Assembly (NCBI RefSeq): GCF_038502225.1
Contig: NC_091374.1
Location: 8,340,651-8,404,650 of the forward strand
Length of the DNA stretch: 64,000 nt
DNA from: Cherax quadricarinatus
Taxonomy: Eukaryota; Arthropoda; Malacostraca; Decapoda; Parastacidae
Reading direction: 5' to 3'
A model generated the notes under the pieces. It worked only from the letters and a program-made list of their open reading frames with translations. It was not told where the DNA came from and did not search any database. The position numbers and the translations under genes are program-made. Each line of letters opens with the position of its first letter. The stretch's first letter is position 1. Below, in pieces: positions 42,201 through 52,487 of the stretch.

Positions 42201-42645
42201 AAAAAAATTAGGTGATGAAAGATTGGATATCAGATAGGAGGGAGAGAGTATGGAGGAGGTGAATTTATTCAGATATTTGGGAGTGGACGCATCAGCGGAT
42301 GGATCTATGAAAGATGAGGTGAATCATAGAACTGATGAGGGGAAAAGGGTGAGTGGTGCACTTAGGAGTCTGTGGAGACAAAGAACTTTGTCCTTGGAGG
42401 CAAAGAGGGGAATGTATGAGAGTATTAGCTTTCAACAAGTCGGCCAACTCCCACCGAGGCAGGGTGACCCAAAAAGAAAGAAAATCCCCAAAAAGAAAAT
42501 ACGTTCATCATCATCCAACACTTTCACCTCACTCATACATAATAACTGCTTCAGCAGAGATGCCCAGATACAACAGTATAGAATCATATATAAAGGTATA
42601 TAACACATCCCTCCAAAATGCCAATATACCAAACCCCTCATTTAA

Positions 42646-42771
42646 CCCTTATGTGCATAGCGCTTCGACCTTTATTTTCTCCATTTGAAAGCATGTAAAT
42701 AAAAAAAAAGTAGATGTATGTTCGGAGCACTATGCACATGAACATAAATCTACGTTCGGAGAATTTAAGGG
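42646..42771. mobile_element. 126-bp TTAA-flanked MITE
   Basis: CCCTTATGTGCATAG to TTTAAGGG between TTAA sites (42642-42645 and 42772-42775). The LINE reads CCTTTAAAGTGCAGG without it. The interior has two copies of a CTACGTTCGGAG/ATGTTCGGAGC motif. Confidence 0.85.
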
Positions 42772-42899
42772 TTAAAGTGCAGGCATTGTACTTCCCATTT
42801 CCAGTAATCAAGTCCGGCTATATAAAAATAGTTTAAGGGTTAAAGTGCAGGCATTGTACTTCCCATTTCCAGTACTCAAGTCTGGCTATATAAAAATAA
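42764..42899. repeat. 68-bp tandem duplication spanning MITE tip and LINE
   Basis: TTTAAGGGTTAAAGTGCAGG begins at 42764 and again at 42832; the units differ at few positions. Confidence 0.95.
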
Positions 42900-43013
42900 C
42901 TGGTTTCTCTAAATCCCTTCATAAAGTATTACCCTGCTCACTCCAACAGCTCATCAGGTCCCAGAAACCATTCGTCTCCATTCACTTGTATCTAATACGT
43001 TCACTCATGCTTG

Positions 43014-44039
43014 TTAGAAGTACAAGCCGCTCGCCCACAAAACCTCCTTTACCCCCTCCCTCCAACCTTTTTGAGGATGACCCCTACCCCACCTTTCTTT
43101 CCCTACAGATTTATACGCTCTCCATGTCATTCTACTTTGTTCCATTCTCTCTAAATGATCAAACCACCTTAATAGCCCTTCTTCAGCCCTCTGACTAATA
43201 CTTTTAGTAACTCCACACCTCTTAATTTCCACACTACAAATTCTCTGCATAATATTTACACCACACACTGCCCTTAGACACAACATCTCAACTGCCTCCA
43301 GCCACCTCCTCGCTGCAGCATTTACAACCCATGCTTTACACCCATATATAAGAGTGTTGGTACCACTATACTCTTGTTCATTCCTTTCTCTGCCTCCATG
43401 GATAACATTCTCTGTCTCCACAGATACCTTAACGCACTACTAGCCTTTTTTCCTTTATCAATTCTATGGTTAACATCATCCTTCATAAACCCATCTGCTG
43501 ACAAGTCAACTCCCACATATCTGAAAACATTCGCTTCTTCCATACTCCCTCCAATGTGACATCCAATTTTCCTTTATCTAAATCATTTGATACCCTCATC
43601 ACCTTACTCTTATCTATGGTCAATTTCAACTTTCTACCTTTAAACACCCTCCCAAACTCGTCAACTAACCTTTGCAACTTTTCTTTAGAATCCCCAAAAG
43701 CATAGTATCATCAGCAAAAAGTAATTGTGTCACCTCCCATTTCGTATTTGATTCCCCATAATTTAATCCCACCCCTCTACCCAACACCCTGCCATTTACT
43801 TCTTTTACAACCCCATCTATAAATATATTAAACAACCATGGTGACATTACACATCCCTGTCTAAGACCTACTTTTACCGGGAAGTAATCTCCCTCTTTCC
43901 TACACACCCTAACCTGAACCTCACTATCTTCATAAAAACTCTTCACAGCATTTAGTAACTTACTACTTATTCTATACATTTGCAACATCTGACACATTGC
44001 TTCCCTATCCACTCTTTCATATGCCTTTTCTAAATCCAT
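43014..44039 (-). pseudogene. RTE-like RT, degraded pieces
   Basis: Four overlapping ORF fragments (43014-43421, 43322-43543, 43483-43677, 43665-44039) together cover motif A (D-L-E-K-A-Y-E-R-V), V-G-L-R-Q-G-C-V-M-S-P-W, F-A-D-D and the C-terminal R-W-F-D-H-L-E-R-M-E block. At least three frameshifts separate them. Confidence 0.9.
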
Positions 44040-44529
44040 GTATGCAATGAAAATTCCCTACCATTATCTAAATACTGTTCACATATTATGCTTCAATGTA
44101 AACACCTGATCTACACATCCCCTACCCATTCTAAAGCCTCCCTGCTCATCTGCAATCCTGCTCTCTGTTTTATCTCTAATTTTTTCAGTAATAACCTTAC
44201 CATACACTTTACCTGTTATACTCAGTAAACTTATTCCCTATAATTTTTACAATCTCTTTTGTCCCCCTTCCTTTTCCCCTTTCCTAGATACCTCCCTTTC
44301 TTTCACTTATTAAACAAAAATACCAATCACTCCAATACTATATCTCCTCCTGCTTTTAACATTTCTGTCATGGTCCCGTCAGTTCCAGCTGCTTTACCCC
44401 CTTTCATTCTACATATGCTTCACACACCTCCTCCACACTCACATCCTGCTCTTCTTCACTCTTAAAAGAGGTTGTACCTCCCTGGCCAGTGCATGAAATT
44501 ACTACCTCCATTTCTTCATCGACATTTAA

Positions 44530-45493
44530 CCCCTTGACTGTTGCAACCCCAAATCCTGAGGTGTCTCCTGGTGTCACAAAATATTTGAAAAAAAAAAAAA
44601 AAAAAATTCTCATGCATTGATAGAGAATCTTTTCCCGATGGTAATGACACCAAAAGTACGAAATTTGATGGAAAACTTACCGAATTATGCTCTCACAAAG
44701 TTAGCGACCTCGGCGATAATTAAGAATCTGCGATTTCACCCACTTTGAGCCCTATTTTTTGGCTAAATCCATTGTTCCAGTCGACCAAACTCACAACTAT
44801 TTCTTTAGAACTCCATTTGTTCTATCAATTGAGTGCAAAAAACTGCCCATTTACTGATTTCAACTACCCAATAAAGTGGTCAGAAATTGGCAATTTGGCC
44901 AATTTCACACAAATTAAAAAATATGCGTTTCAAAATAGGGTCCTGAATGAACAATGCAGACATTCCTGGCTCTAAAATTACATTTTCTTTGTTCATCAGT
45001 CACGTCTCCAGCCCCTCTGATATTATTCTTGCTTTCTATTTTGAATTTTTATTCAAACAAAAAATAGAAGATTTACTGTTATGCAGACTACTGCAACATC
45101 GGCAAAAATCAAACATTTCCCCTACTTTGAGCTCCATTTCAAGGTCCTTTTCATAGTAAAACCAATCAAAATCACCTCTATTTCTATAATATGTTTTCCA
45201 TTCTATCAAATGGGACTATGAAAATGAGAAAATATCCATAAAAACTATGCAAAAATATACCTCAAAGTCGGCATTTTAATCCAAAAACATGGTCAAGTTT
45301 TTTTTTCTCATTATGCACTGCGTGCTGCAGGATTTTTTTATACAGTGCACACTAATCACACAAACCCATTCTCTCACATGTGGGCCTACCAGCTTTCTTC
45401 CGCTTGATTTGAAGCTGCTAGAATTTTTGAGTATATATACGTCAAACACATTGGCTTGTAAGACGTACATATACAACCGAAACAATCAAAGGG
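44530..45493 (-). mobile_element. piggyBac-like MITE, 964 bp, inverted copy
   Basis: TTAA flanks both ends (44526-44529 and 45494-45497). The LINE reads ACATTTAAAAGTTCCTC without it. The interior matches the inverse of 14176-15243, including AACCCCAAATCCTGAGGTG. Confidence 0.92.
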
Positions 45494-45859
45494 TTAACAG
45501 TTCCTCAAAATGTTCCCGCCACCTACCCAATATCTCCAGCTCCCCATCTACTAACTCCCCTACTCTGTTTTTAACTGACAAATCCATTCATTCCCTAGGC
45601 TTTCACTCCAAATTTTTTTCTTATTCTTAGCAAAATTTCTTGACAGTGCCTCTCCCACTCTATCATTTGCTCTCCTTTTGCACTCTCTTAACTTTTCTTT
45701 TACTCTCTATATACTCTGCCCTTTTTATATCACTTCTGCTTTGTAAAAACCTCTTATAAGCTACCTTTTTCTCTTTTATCGTACCCTTTACCTCATCATT
45801 CCTCTTTCCTCCTGCACCCACCCTCCTATAGCCACAAACTTCTGCCCCACATTCTAATA

Positions 45860-46970
45860 CAGTGGAACCTCAAAAATCGAACGTATCACATATCGAACAT
45901 TTCGAAAATAAGACCATTTTTTCGGACAAACTGTGTCCCTATTATCGAACGCGCCCCTATTTTCGGACCGCCGGGTATGGGACCTGTCTGCTGCCCGCGT
46001 CCCCGCGCAGGCACCGTGAGCAGTCTAGCTTTGTATATGCTTGAGTGAACACTAACCTGCGCTCTCATTCACGCATTTTACGATTATTTCGTTGTGTTTA
46101 GTGCTTGTGGGACTGTGAAATAAGCTGCCATGGGCCCAAAGAAACTTGCTAGTGGTACCCCTGTGGTAAAGAAAGTGAGAAACACCATAGATGTGAAGAA
46201 TGAAATAATACAGAAGTATGAGAGCTGTGTGAGACTTGTTGAGCTTGCCAGGATGTATGGGAAAAACAAGTCGACCATGGGTTCTATCCTGTCAAAGAAA
46301 GAACAAATCAAGGGAGCTGATGTTGTGAAAGGTGTTAATATAGGGAGTGGATGAGGTGCCTTCTTCAAAGATTAAAGAGATTTGTGCCAAGTGGAATGAT
46401 GTCCAAATGTTTGTGCAGAAGTACCACCCTGAGCAAGCTGAAGCAAGCCATCTTTGCAACAAGTTCATTGACAGAACCATGTCCCATTTTAGGGAAATGT
46501 TAAAGAGGCGCTAGAAACAGAGGACTGTGGGCAGTTATTTTGTGAGACAGGGGTCCAGTGACTCTCAAGCTGGTCCTAGTGGCATTAAAAGACAGAGAAG
46601 GGCAGTAACCCCAGAGAGGGCTTTACTTGAAGTTCTCATGGAGGGGGATTCTCCTTCCAAACACTAACCCCAACTTCCTCTCTCCTCCTCCCTATCTTCC
46701 AGATGCCATCACCAATCTTCAATAAAGGTAAGTAAAAATGTTATTTTATATGTATTACTATATATAATTAAAAACTATAGTATTTGTTGTATGTAAAACT
46801 GTAATTAATCTCTATAAAATGTATTTTTTGTGTGAATATTTTTGGGTTTCTGGAACGGATTAATTGTATTTCCATTATTTCTTATGGGAAATATTGCTTC
46901 GAATTTCAGACTTTTCGAATTTAGAACTAGGTCCTGGAACGGATTAAGTTTGATTTTTGAGGTTCCACTG
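45860..46970 (+). mobile_element. Tigger derivative with CAGTGGAACCTC ends, 1111 bp
   Basis: TA duplication flanks it; without it the LINE reads ATTCTAATACTGCATTT. The ends (CAGTGGAACCTCAAAAATCG) match those of the 49733-49935 MITE. Confidence 0.93.
46130..46666 (+). pseudogene. deleted Tigger transposase (second subfamily)
   Basis: The N-terminus (M-G-P-K-K-L-A-S-G-T-P) and the complete helix-turn-helix segment (I-I-Q-K-Y-E-S-C-V-R, N-K-S-T-M-G-S-I) are open to a TGA at 46352-46354. The C-terminal region follows in another frame (E-V-P-S-S-K-I-K-E-I, G-P-S-G-I-K-R) with a further stop near 46512. The DDD nuclease is deleted. It differs from the 6307 and 36981 derivatives in both breakpoint and sequence, so it arose independently. 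Confidence 0.8.
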
Positions 46971-47156
46971 TACTGCATTTTTAAAACTATCCCAGTCCTC
47001 TTCAGCCTCCCCACTACCAAAACCTCTTCAACCTCCCCACTACCCATACCTCTTCAATCTCCCCACTACACATACTTGCATTAGCCCACCTTTCTGCCAA
47101 TAGTTGCTTATATCTCACCCTAACTTCCTCCTCCCTTAGTTTATAAACTTTCACCT

Positions 47157-47931
47157 CTAAGTTACTGTTGCCATTTTCCTTTTGTCCCATCTACCTCTTA
47201 CTCTAACTGTAGCTACAACTAGATAATGATCCAATATATCAGTTGCCTCTCTATAAACATGTTCATCCGGAAGCCTACCCATCAACCTTTTATCCACCAA
47301 TACATATTGTAACAAACTACTTTCATTACATGCTATATCATATCTTGTATACTTATTTATCCTCTTTTTCATAAAATATGTATTACTTATTACCAAACCT
47401 CTTTCTACACATAGTTCAATTAAAGGCTCCCCATTTTCATTTACCCCTGGTGCCCCATATTTACCTACTACTCCCTCTACAACATTTTTACCCATTTTAT
47501 CACTAAGATCCCCAACCACAATCACTCTCACTTGGTTCAAAACTCCCCATGCACTCACTCAACATTTCTCAAAATCTCTCTCTCTCTCTCCTCTACACTT
47601 CTCTCTTTTCTCCAGGTATATAAACACTTACTATAACCCACTTTTCACATACAACCCTTATTTTACTCCACATAATCCTTGAATTTATATATTTATATTC
47701 CTTCTTTTCCTGCCATAACTTATCTCTCAATATTATTGCTATTTCCTCCTTAGCTCTATTAGAAATCCCTGACCTAATCCCATTTATTTTTCCCAACTGA
47801 AACTCTCCTACCCTCCTCAGCTTTGTTTCACTTACAACCAGGACATCAGGCTTCTTTTCATTCATAACATACACAATCATCTCCTCCTTATCATTCGCAC
47901 AACATCCTCGACTCACATTCAAACATCGCAC
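47157..47931 (-). pseudogene. RTE-like endonuclease, degraded
   Basis: Two ORFs (47593-47931 and 47157-47558) cover the APE-type endonuclease: V-S-E-T-K-L near the start, V-I-V-G-D-L (where other copies have G-D-F-N, so the catalytic region is altered), S-N-T-Y-F and L-D-H-Y (where others have S-D-H-Y). A frameshift near 47570 separates them. It is not functional. Confidence 0.85.
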
Positions 47932-48360
47932 TTAGACGGTTTTCTTCTTCTTTAGTACGCTATACAGGATAAGGGGTTGCTAGCCAATTGCTCCCGCCAT
48001 TTTAGTTGACTTTTACAACACGCATGGCATATGGAGGAAAGATTCTTATTCCACTTCCCCATGGATATAAAAGGAAAAGTAATAAGAACAAGAACTATTA
48101 AGATAAAATCAAAGAAAACTCAGATGAGTGTGTATACATAAATGTGTACATGTATGTGTAGTGTGATCTAAGTGTAAGTAGAAGTAGCAACATGTACCTG
48201 AAATCTCGTATGTTTATGAGACAGCAAAAAGACACCAGCAACTCTACCATCATGTAAAACAAATACAGGCTTCGTTTTACACTCACCTGGCAGTACGGTA
48301 GTACCTCCCTGAGAAGTTGCTGTGTACCAACCTACTACCTACTAAATAAATATATATATA

Positions 48361-48568
48361 GATCTTCTTCTTTCAATGTATCTGCTGTATCCCACCGAGG
48401 TGGGGTGGCCCAAAAGAATAAAATGAAAGTGAGTGAGTGAGTGTGTGTGAGTGTGTGAGTGTGTGTGTGTTATATATATAGATCTTCTTCTTTCAACGTA
48501 TCTGTTGTATCCCACCGAGGTGGGGTGGCCCAAAAGAATAAAATGAAAGTGAGTGAGTGAGTGAGTGA

Positions 48569-48600
<32 letters not shown>
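48361..48600. repeat. 120-bp tandem duplication of an RTE-derived end
   Basis: GATCTTCTTCTTTCAA starts at 48361 and 48481. Each unit has CCCACCGAGGTGGGGTGGCC and a GAGT/GT tract. Confidence 0.95.

Positions 48601-48652
<52 letters not shown>
48560..48652. repeat. (GAGT)n/(GT)n microsatellite
   Basis: It separates the inverted LINE copy from the next plus-strand copy. Confidence 0.97.
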
Positions 48653-48654
<2 letters not shown>

Positions 48655-48666
48655 TATAAGAAACTA

Positions 48667-50940
48667 TTGGCAGAAAGGTGGGCTGGTGCAAGTATAAGTA
48701 GTGGGGGGGGGGGGGGGGCTGAAGAGGGCTGGAATAGTTTTAAAAATGCAGTATTAGAATGTGGGGCAGAAGTTTGTGGTTATAGGAGGGTGGGTGCAGG
48801 AGGAAAGAGGAGTGATTGGTGGAATGATGAAGTAAAGGGTGTGATAAAAAAGTTAGCGTATGAGAGGTTTTTACAAAGCAAAAGTGTTATAAGAAGAGTA
48901 GAGTATATGGAGAGTAAAAGAAAGGTGAAGAGAGTGGTGAGAGAGTGCAAAAGGAGAGCAGATGATAGAGTAGGAAGGGGAACTGTCAAGAAAATTTAAT
49001 GAAAATAAGAAAAAAATTTGGAGTGAATTAAACAAGTTAAGAAAGCCTAGAGAACGAATGGATATGTCAGTTAAAAACAGAGTAGGGGAGTTAGTAAATG
49101 GGGAGATGGAGGTTTTGGGTAGATGGCAAGAATATTTTGAGGAACTTTTAAATGTCGACGAAGAAAGGGAAGTGGTAATTTCATGCACTGGCCAGGGAGG
49201 TATACCATCTTTTAGGAGTGAAGAAAAACAGGATATGAGTGGGGGGGAGGTGCGTGAGGCATTACATAGAATGAAAGGGGGTAAAGCAGCTGGAACTGAC
49301 GGGATCATGACAGAAATGTTAAAAGCAGGGGAGGATATAGTGTTGGAGTGGTTGGTATTTTTGTTTAATAAATGTATGAAAGAGAGGAAGGTACCTAGGG
49401 ATTGGCAGAGAGCATGTATAGTCCCTTTATATAAAGGAAAGGGGGACAAAAGGCAATGTAAAAATTATAGAGGAATAAGTTTACCGAGTATACCAGGAAA
49501 AGTGTACGGTAGGGTTATTATTGAAAGAATTTGAGGTAAGACAGAATGTAGGATTGCAGATGAGCAAGGAGGTTTCAGAGTGGGTAGGGGATGTGCAGAT
49601 CAAGTGTTTACATTGAAGCATATATGTGAACAGTATTTAGATAAAGGTAGGGAAGTTTTTATTGCATTTATGGATTTAGAAAAGGCACATGATAGAGTGG
49701 ATAGGGGAGCAATGTGGGAGATGTTGCAAGTACAGTGGAACCTCAAATATCGAACTTTTTTCGGTCCAGAAGACTGTTCGAGTGCCTTTACCGAATGAAT
49801 TTATTCCCATCAGGAATAATGTAAATTAGATTAGTCCATTTCAGACCCTCAAAAATACACTTATAAAAGCACTTACAAAAATACACTTACATAACTGGAT
49901 GTGTTGGGAGCAGTTCGATTTTTGAGGTTCCACTGTATATGGAATAGGTGGTAAGTTACTAAATGCTGTAAAGAGTTTTTATGAGTATAGTGAGGCTCAG
50001 GTTAGGATGTGTAGAAGAGAGGGAGACTACTTCCCAGTAAAAGTAGGTCTTAGACAGGGATGTGTAATGTCACCATGGTTGTTTAATATATTTATAGATG
50101 GGGTTGTAAAAGAAGTAAATGCTAGGGTGTACGCGAGAGGGGTGGGATTAAATTATGGGGAATCAAATACAAAATGGGAATTGACACAGTTGCTTTTTGC
50201 TGATGATACTGTGCTTATGGGAGATTCTAAAGAAAAATTGCAAAGGTTAGTGGATGAGTTTGGGAGTGTGTGTTAAAGGTAGAAAGTTGAAAGTGAACAT
50301 AGAAAAGAGTAAGGTGATGAGGGTATCAAATGATTTAGATAAAGAAAAATTGGATATCAAATTGGGGAGGAGGAGTGAATATTTTCAGATATTTGGGAGT
50401 TGACGTGTTGGCGGATGGATTTACGAAGCATGAGGTTAATCATAGAATTGATAAGGGAAAAAAAGGTGAGTGGTGCGTTGAGGTATATGTGGAGACAAAA
50501 AACGTTATCTATGGAGGCAAAGAAGGGAATGTATGAAAGTACATATAGTAGTACCAACACTCTTATATGGGTGTGAAGCTTGGGTTGTGAGTGCAGCAGC
50601 GAGAAGGCAGTTGGAGGCAGTGGAGATGTCCTGTCTAAGGGCAATGTGTGGTGTAAATATTATGTAGAAAATTCGGATTGTAGAAATTAGGAGAAGGTGT
50701 GGAGTTAATAAAAGTATTAGTCAGAGGGCAAAAGAGGGGTTGTTGAGGTGGTTTGGTCATTTAGAGAGAATGGATCAAAGTAGAATGACATGGAGAGCGT
50801 ATAAATCTGTAGGGGAAGGAAGGCGGGGTAGAGGTCGTCCTTGAAAAGGTTGGAAGGACTAAGGGAGGTTTTGTGGGCGAAGGGCTTGGACTTCCCGCAG
50901 GCGTGCATGAGCGTGTTCGTTAGGAGTGAATGGAGACGAA
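48667..50940 (+). pseudogene. RTE-like RT, degraded
   Basis: ORF pieces 48667-48999, 49058-49534, 49580-49798 and 50007-50276 keep the linker, L-Y-K-G-K-G-D-K, N-Y-R-G-I-S-L, G-G-F-R-V-G-R-G, motif A as D-L-E-K-A-H-D-R-V, V-G-L-R-Q-G-C-V-M-S-P and F-A-D-D-T. Stops near 49530 and 50275 and the MITE split it. The C-terminal part (50280-50955) has further stops. Confidence 0.9.
49733..49935 (-). mobile_element. 203-bp Tigger-type MITE, copy 6, variant ends
   Basis: The ends CAGTGGAACCTC and GAGGTTCCACTG replace CAGTGGACCCCCG, but the interior (TAGATTAGTCCATTTCAGAC, CACTTACATAA) is that of the other copies. TA flanks both sides; the LINE reads GCAAGTATATGGAATAG without it. Confidence 0.95.
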
Positions 50941-51299
50941 TGGTATTTGGGACCTGACAATCTGTTGGAGTGTGAGCAGGGTAATATTTAGTGAAGGGAT
51001 TCAGGGAAACCGGTTATTTTTATATAGCCGGACTCGAGTCTTGGAAATGGGAAGTACAATGCCTGCACTCTAAAGGAGGGGCTCGGGATATTAGAAGTTT
51101 GGAGGGATGAATTGTGTATCTTTATACGTGTATGCTTCTAAACTGTTGTGTTCTGAGCACCTCTGCAAAAACAGTGATTATGTGTGAGTGAGGTGAAAGT
51201 GTTGAATGATGATGAAAGTATTTTCTTTTTGGGGATTTTCTTTCTTTTTGGGTCACCCTGCCTCGGTGGGAGATGGCCGACTTGTTGAAAAAAAAAAAT

Positions 51300-51720
51300 A
51301 TTATTATTATTATTAAACTGTAATATAATAATCGTGTCCTCTCATTACTTACCTTAAAATATCTGTAGTCTTAATGTAGAGTGAGAGGTGAGTAAACAAG
51401 ATTAAATGAATAAACGAATGAGAGTGTAGAAGGTTGACGAGTTATGTAAACAAACATTGTTGTTGTTACCAGCCAGGACATGAATGGTTTCTGTTCACTC
51501 TGTCAAGCCGACCAGAAAAACATCTCGTATTTGTTAATTTATATCTTTATATGTTATGTAGCATGTTTATTATATAATTTTGAAAATGAAATCATACATG
51601 GATTAAGCAAAAAAATGTCTACATCAACGTTTTATACACATTTAATACGCCTCAGTGATTATTATTGTGTTATTATCATTATTAATATGGCGTCTTCAAG
51701 ACCAATTACACTCTTAATGA
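51300..51720 (+). mobile_element. element X fragment
   Basis: CATTACTTACCTTAAAATAT, TATGTAAACAAAC and AATATGGCGTCT-like blocks follow the order in X (31540-32360). No termini are visible. Confidence 0.7.
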
Positions 51721-51721
51721 G

Positions 51722-52100
51722 TAGCTCTGAGACAGACAAGCAGACAGAAAGACACAGGTAGACAGAAAGACACACACAGGTAGACAGAAAGACACACACA
51801 GGTAGACATAAAGACATACACACAAGTAGACAGACACATAGGTAAATAGACACAGGTAGACAAAGACAGACACACAGGTAGACATAAAGACAGACACACA
51901 GGTAGACAGACAGACACACAGGTAGACAGACACACACAGGTAGACAGACACACACAGGTGGACAGAAAGACACACAGGTAGACAGAGACACACACAGGTA
52001 GACAGAAAGACAGACACAGGTAGACAGAAAGACAGACACACAGGTAGACAGACAGATAAAGAGACACACAGATATACAGGCAGATACAGACAGGTTTATG
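51722..52100. repeat. ~20-bp minisatellite, CAGGTAGACAGA plus ACACA
   Basis: About 18 units of variable length; open on both strands and encoding only repeats. Confidence 0.95.
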
Positions 52101-52111
52101 TGCAACAGTGA

Positions 52112-52410
52112 AAACAAAGAGAGAGTTCGAGAGTAAGAGCCTTTCTTGCCACAATCTCCAGTGCAAGATTCAGACTTCATCTTAGGGGCCATGGTGAAAT
52201 TTACTGTCCAGTTAGTACAGTTAATACAGTATGATGCTGCTGATAGGGCAGGGTTACTCAAACTGATGCTGCCTGCATGACGCATTGCCGCCGCGAGTAT
52301 TGTCAAATATTATACAGTGGTGTGCATCAGCCGGCCCAGCCCAGCTGCCAGACGGTCGTAAGTCGAGTGGACGTATGTCGAGCAGGTCGTAAGTCGAATG
52401 GTAGGTGTGT
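52112..52410 (-). mobile_element. second Tigger-like family: terminus and transposase start
   Basis: The minus strand starts at the CGACTTACGACC-type repeats (52350-52410) and reaches M-A-P-K-M-K-S-E-S-C-T-G-D-C-G-K-K at 52192-52142, which resembles the start of Tigger-like transposases. The frame then runs into the minisatellite. The rest of the transposase is missing. Confidence 0.55.
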
Positions 52411-52423
52411 GTGTGTGTGTGAC

Positions 52424-52470
52424 GACCGGTGGGAGATGACCGACTTGTTGAAAAAAAAAAAAAAATATAT
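52424..52470 (+). repeat. RTE-like LINE 3' tip plus A-run
   Basis: GGTGGGAGATGACCGACTTG plus TTG and an A-run, facing the inverted 3' end of the next copy. Confidence 0.8.
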
Positions 52471-52487
52471 TTATTTTTTTTTTTTTT

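Larger units (their letters stand above)
41630..42428 (+). pseudogene. older RTE-like RT fragment split by a 503-bp retroelement
   Basis: The pieces 41630-41697 (K-R-R-K-L-R-V-N-T-G-K-S-K-V-M-R) and 42214-42428 (M-E-E-V-N-L-F-R-Y-L-G-V-D) are consecutive in the RT ORF. A diverged subfamily is likely, since L-F-R and S-L-W-R-Q-R-T replace the residues of the other copies. It stops where an inverted LINE 3' end begins (42429). Confidence 0.8.
42429..48290 (-). mobile_element. RTE-like LINE copy, nearly full length, multiply interrupted
   Basis: The 3' end starts at 42431 (TTTCAACAAGTCGGCC), RT pieces follow at 43014-44040, then endonuclease pieces at 47157-47931 and the 5' leader to about 48290. 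Insertions are a 126-bp TTAA element (42646-42771), a 964-bp TTAA element (44530-45493) and a Tigger derivative (45860-46970). Many point lesions show that it is older than the 52488-55975 copy. Confidence 0.9.
48655..51292 (+). mobile_element. RTE-like LINE copy, 5'-truncated, with MITE
   Basis: Plus strand, from the linker after the endonuclease through the RT to the 3' end GCCGACTTGTTG plus A-run. The MITE 49733-49935 and several frameshifts break it. A G-run (48702-48718) occurs near its start. Confidence 0.92.

Noticed and set aside
51662..52306. 214-codon Cys/Val/Leu-rich ORF, minus strand
   Set aside because: Most of it is minisatellite translation; only the part from about 52192 to 52142 resembles a transposase start.
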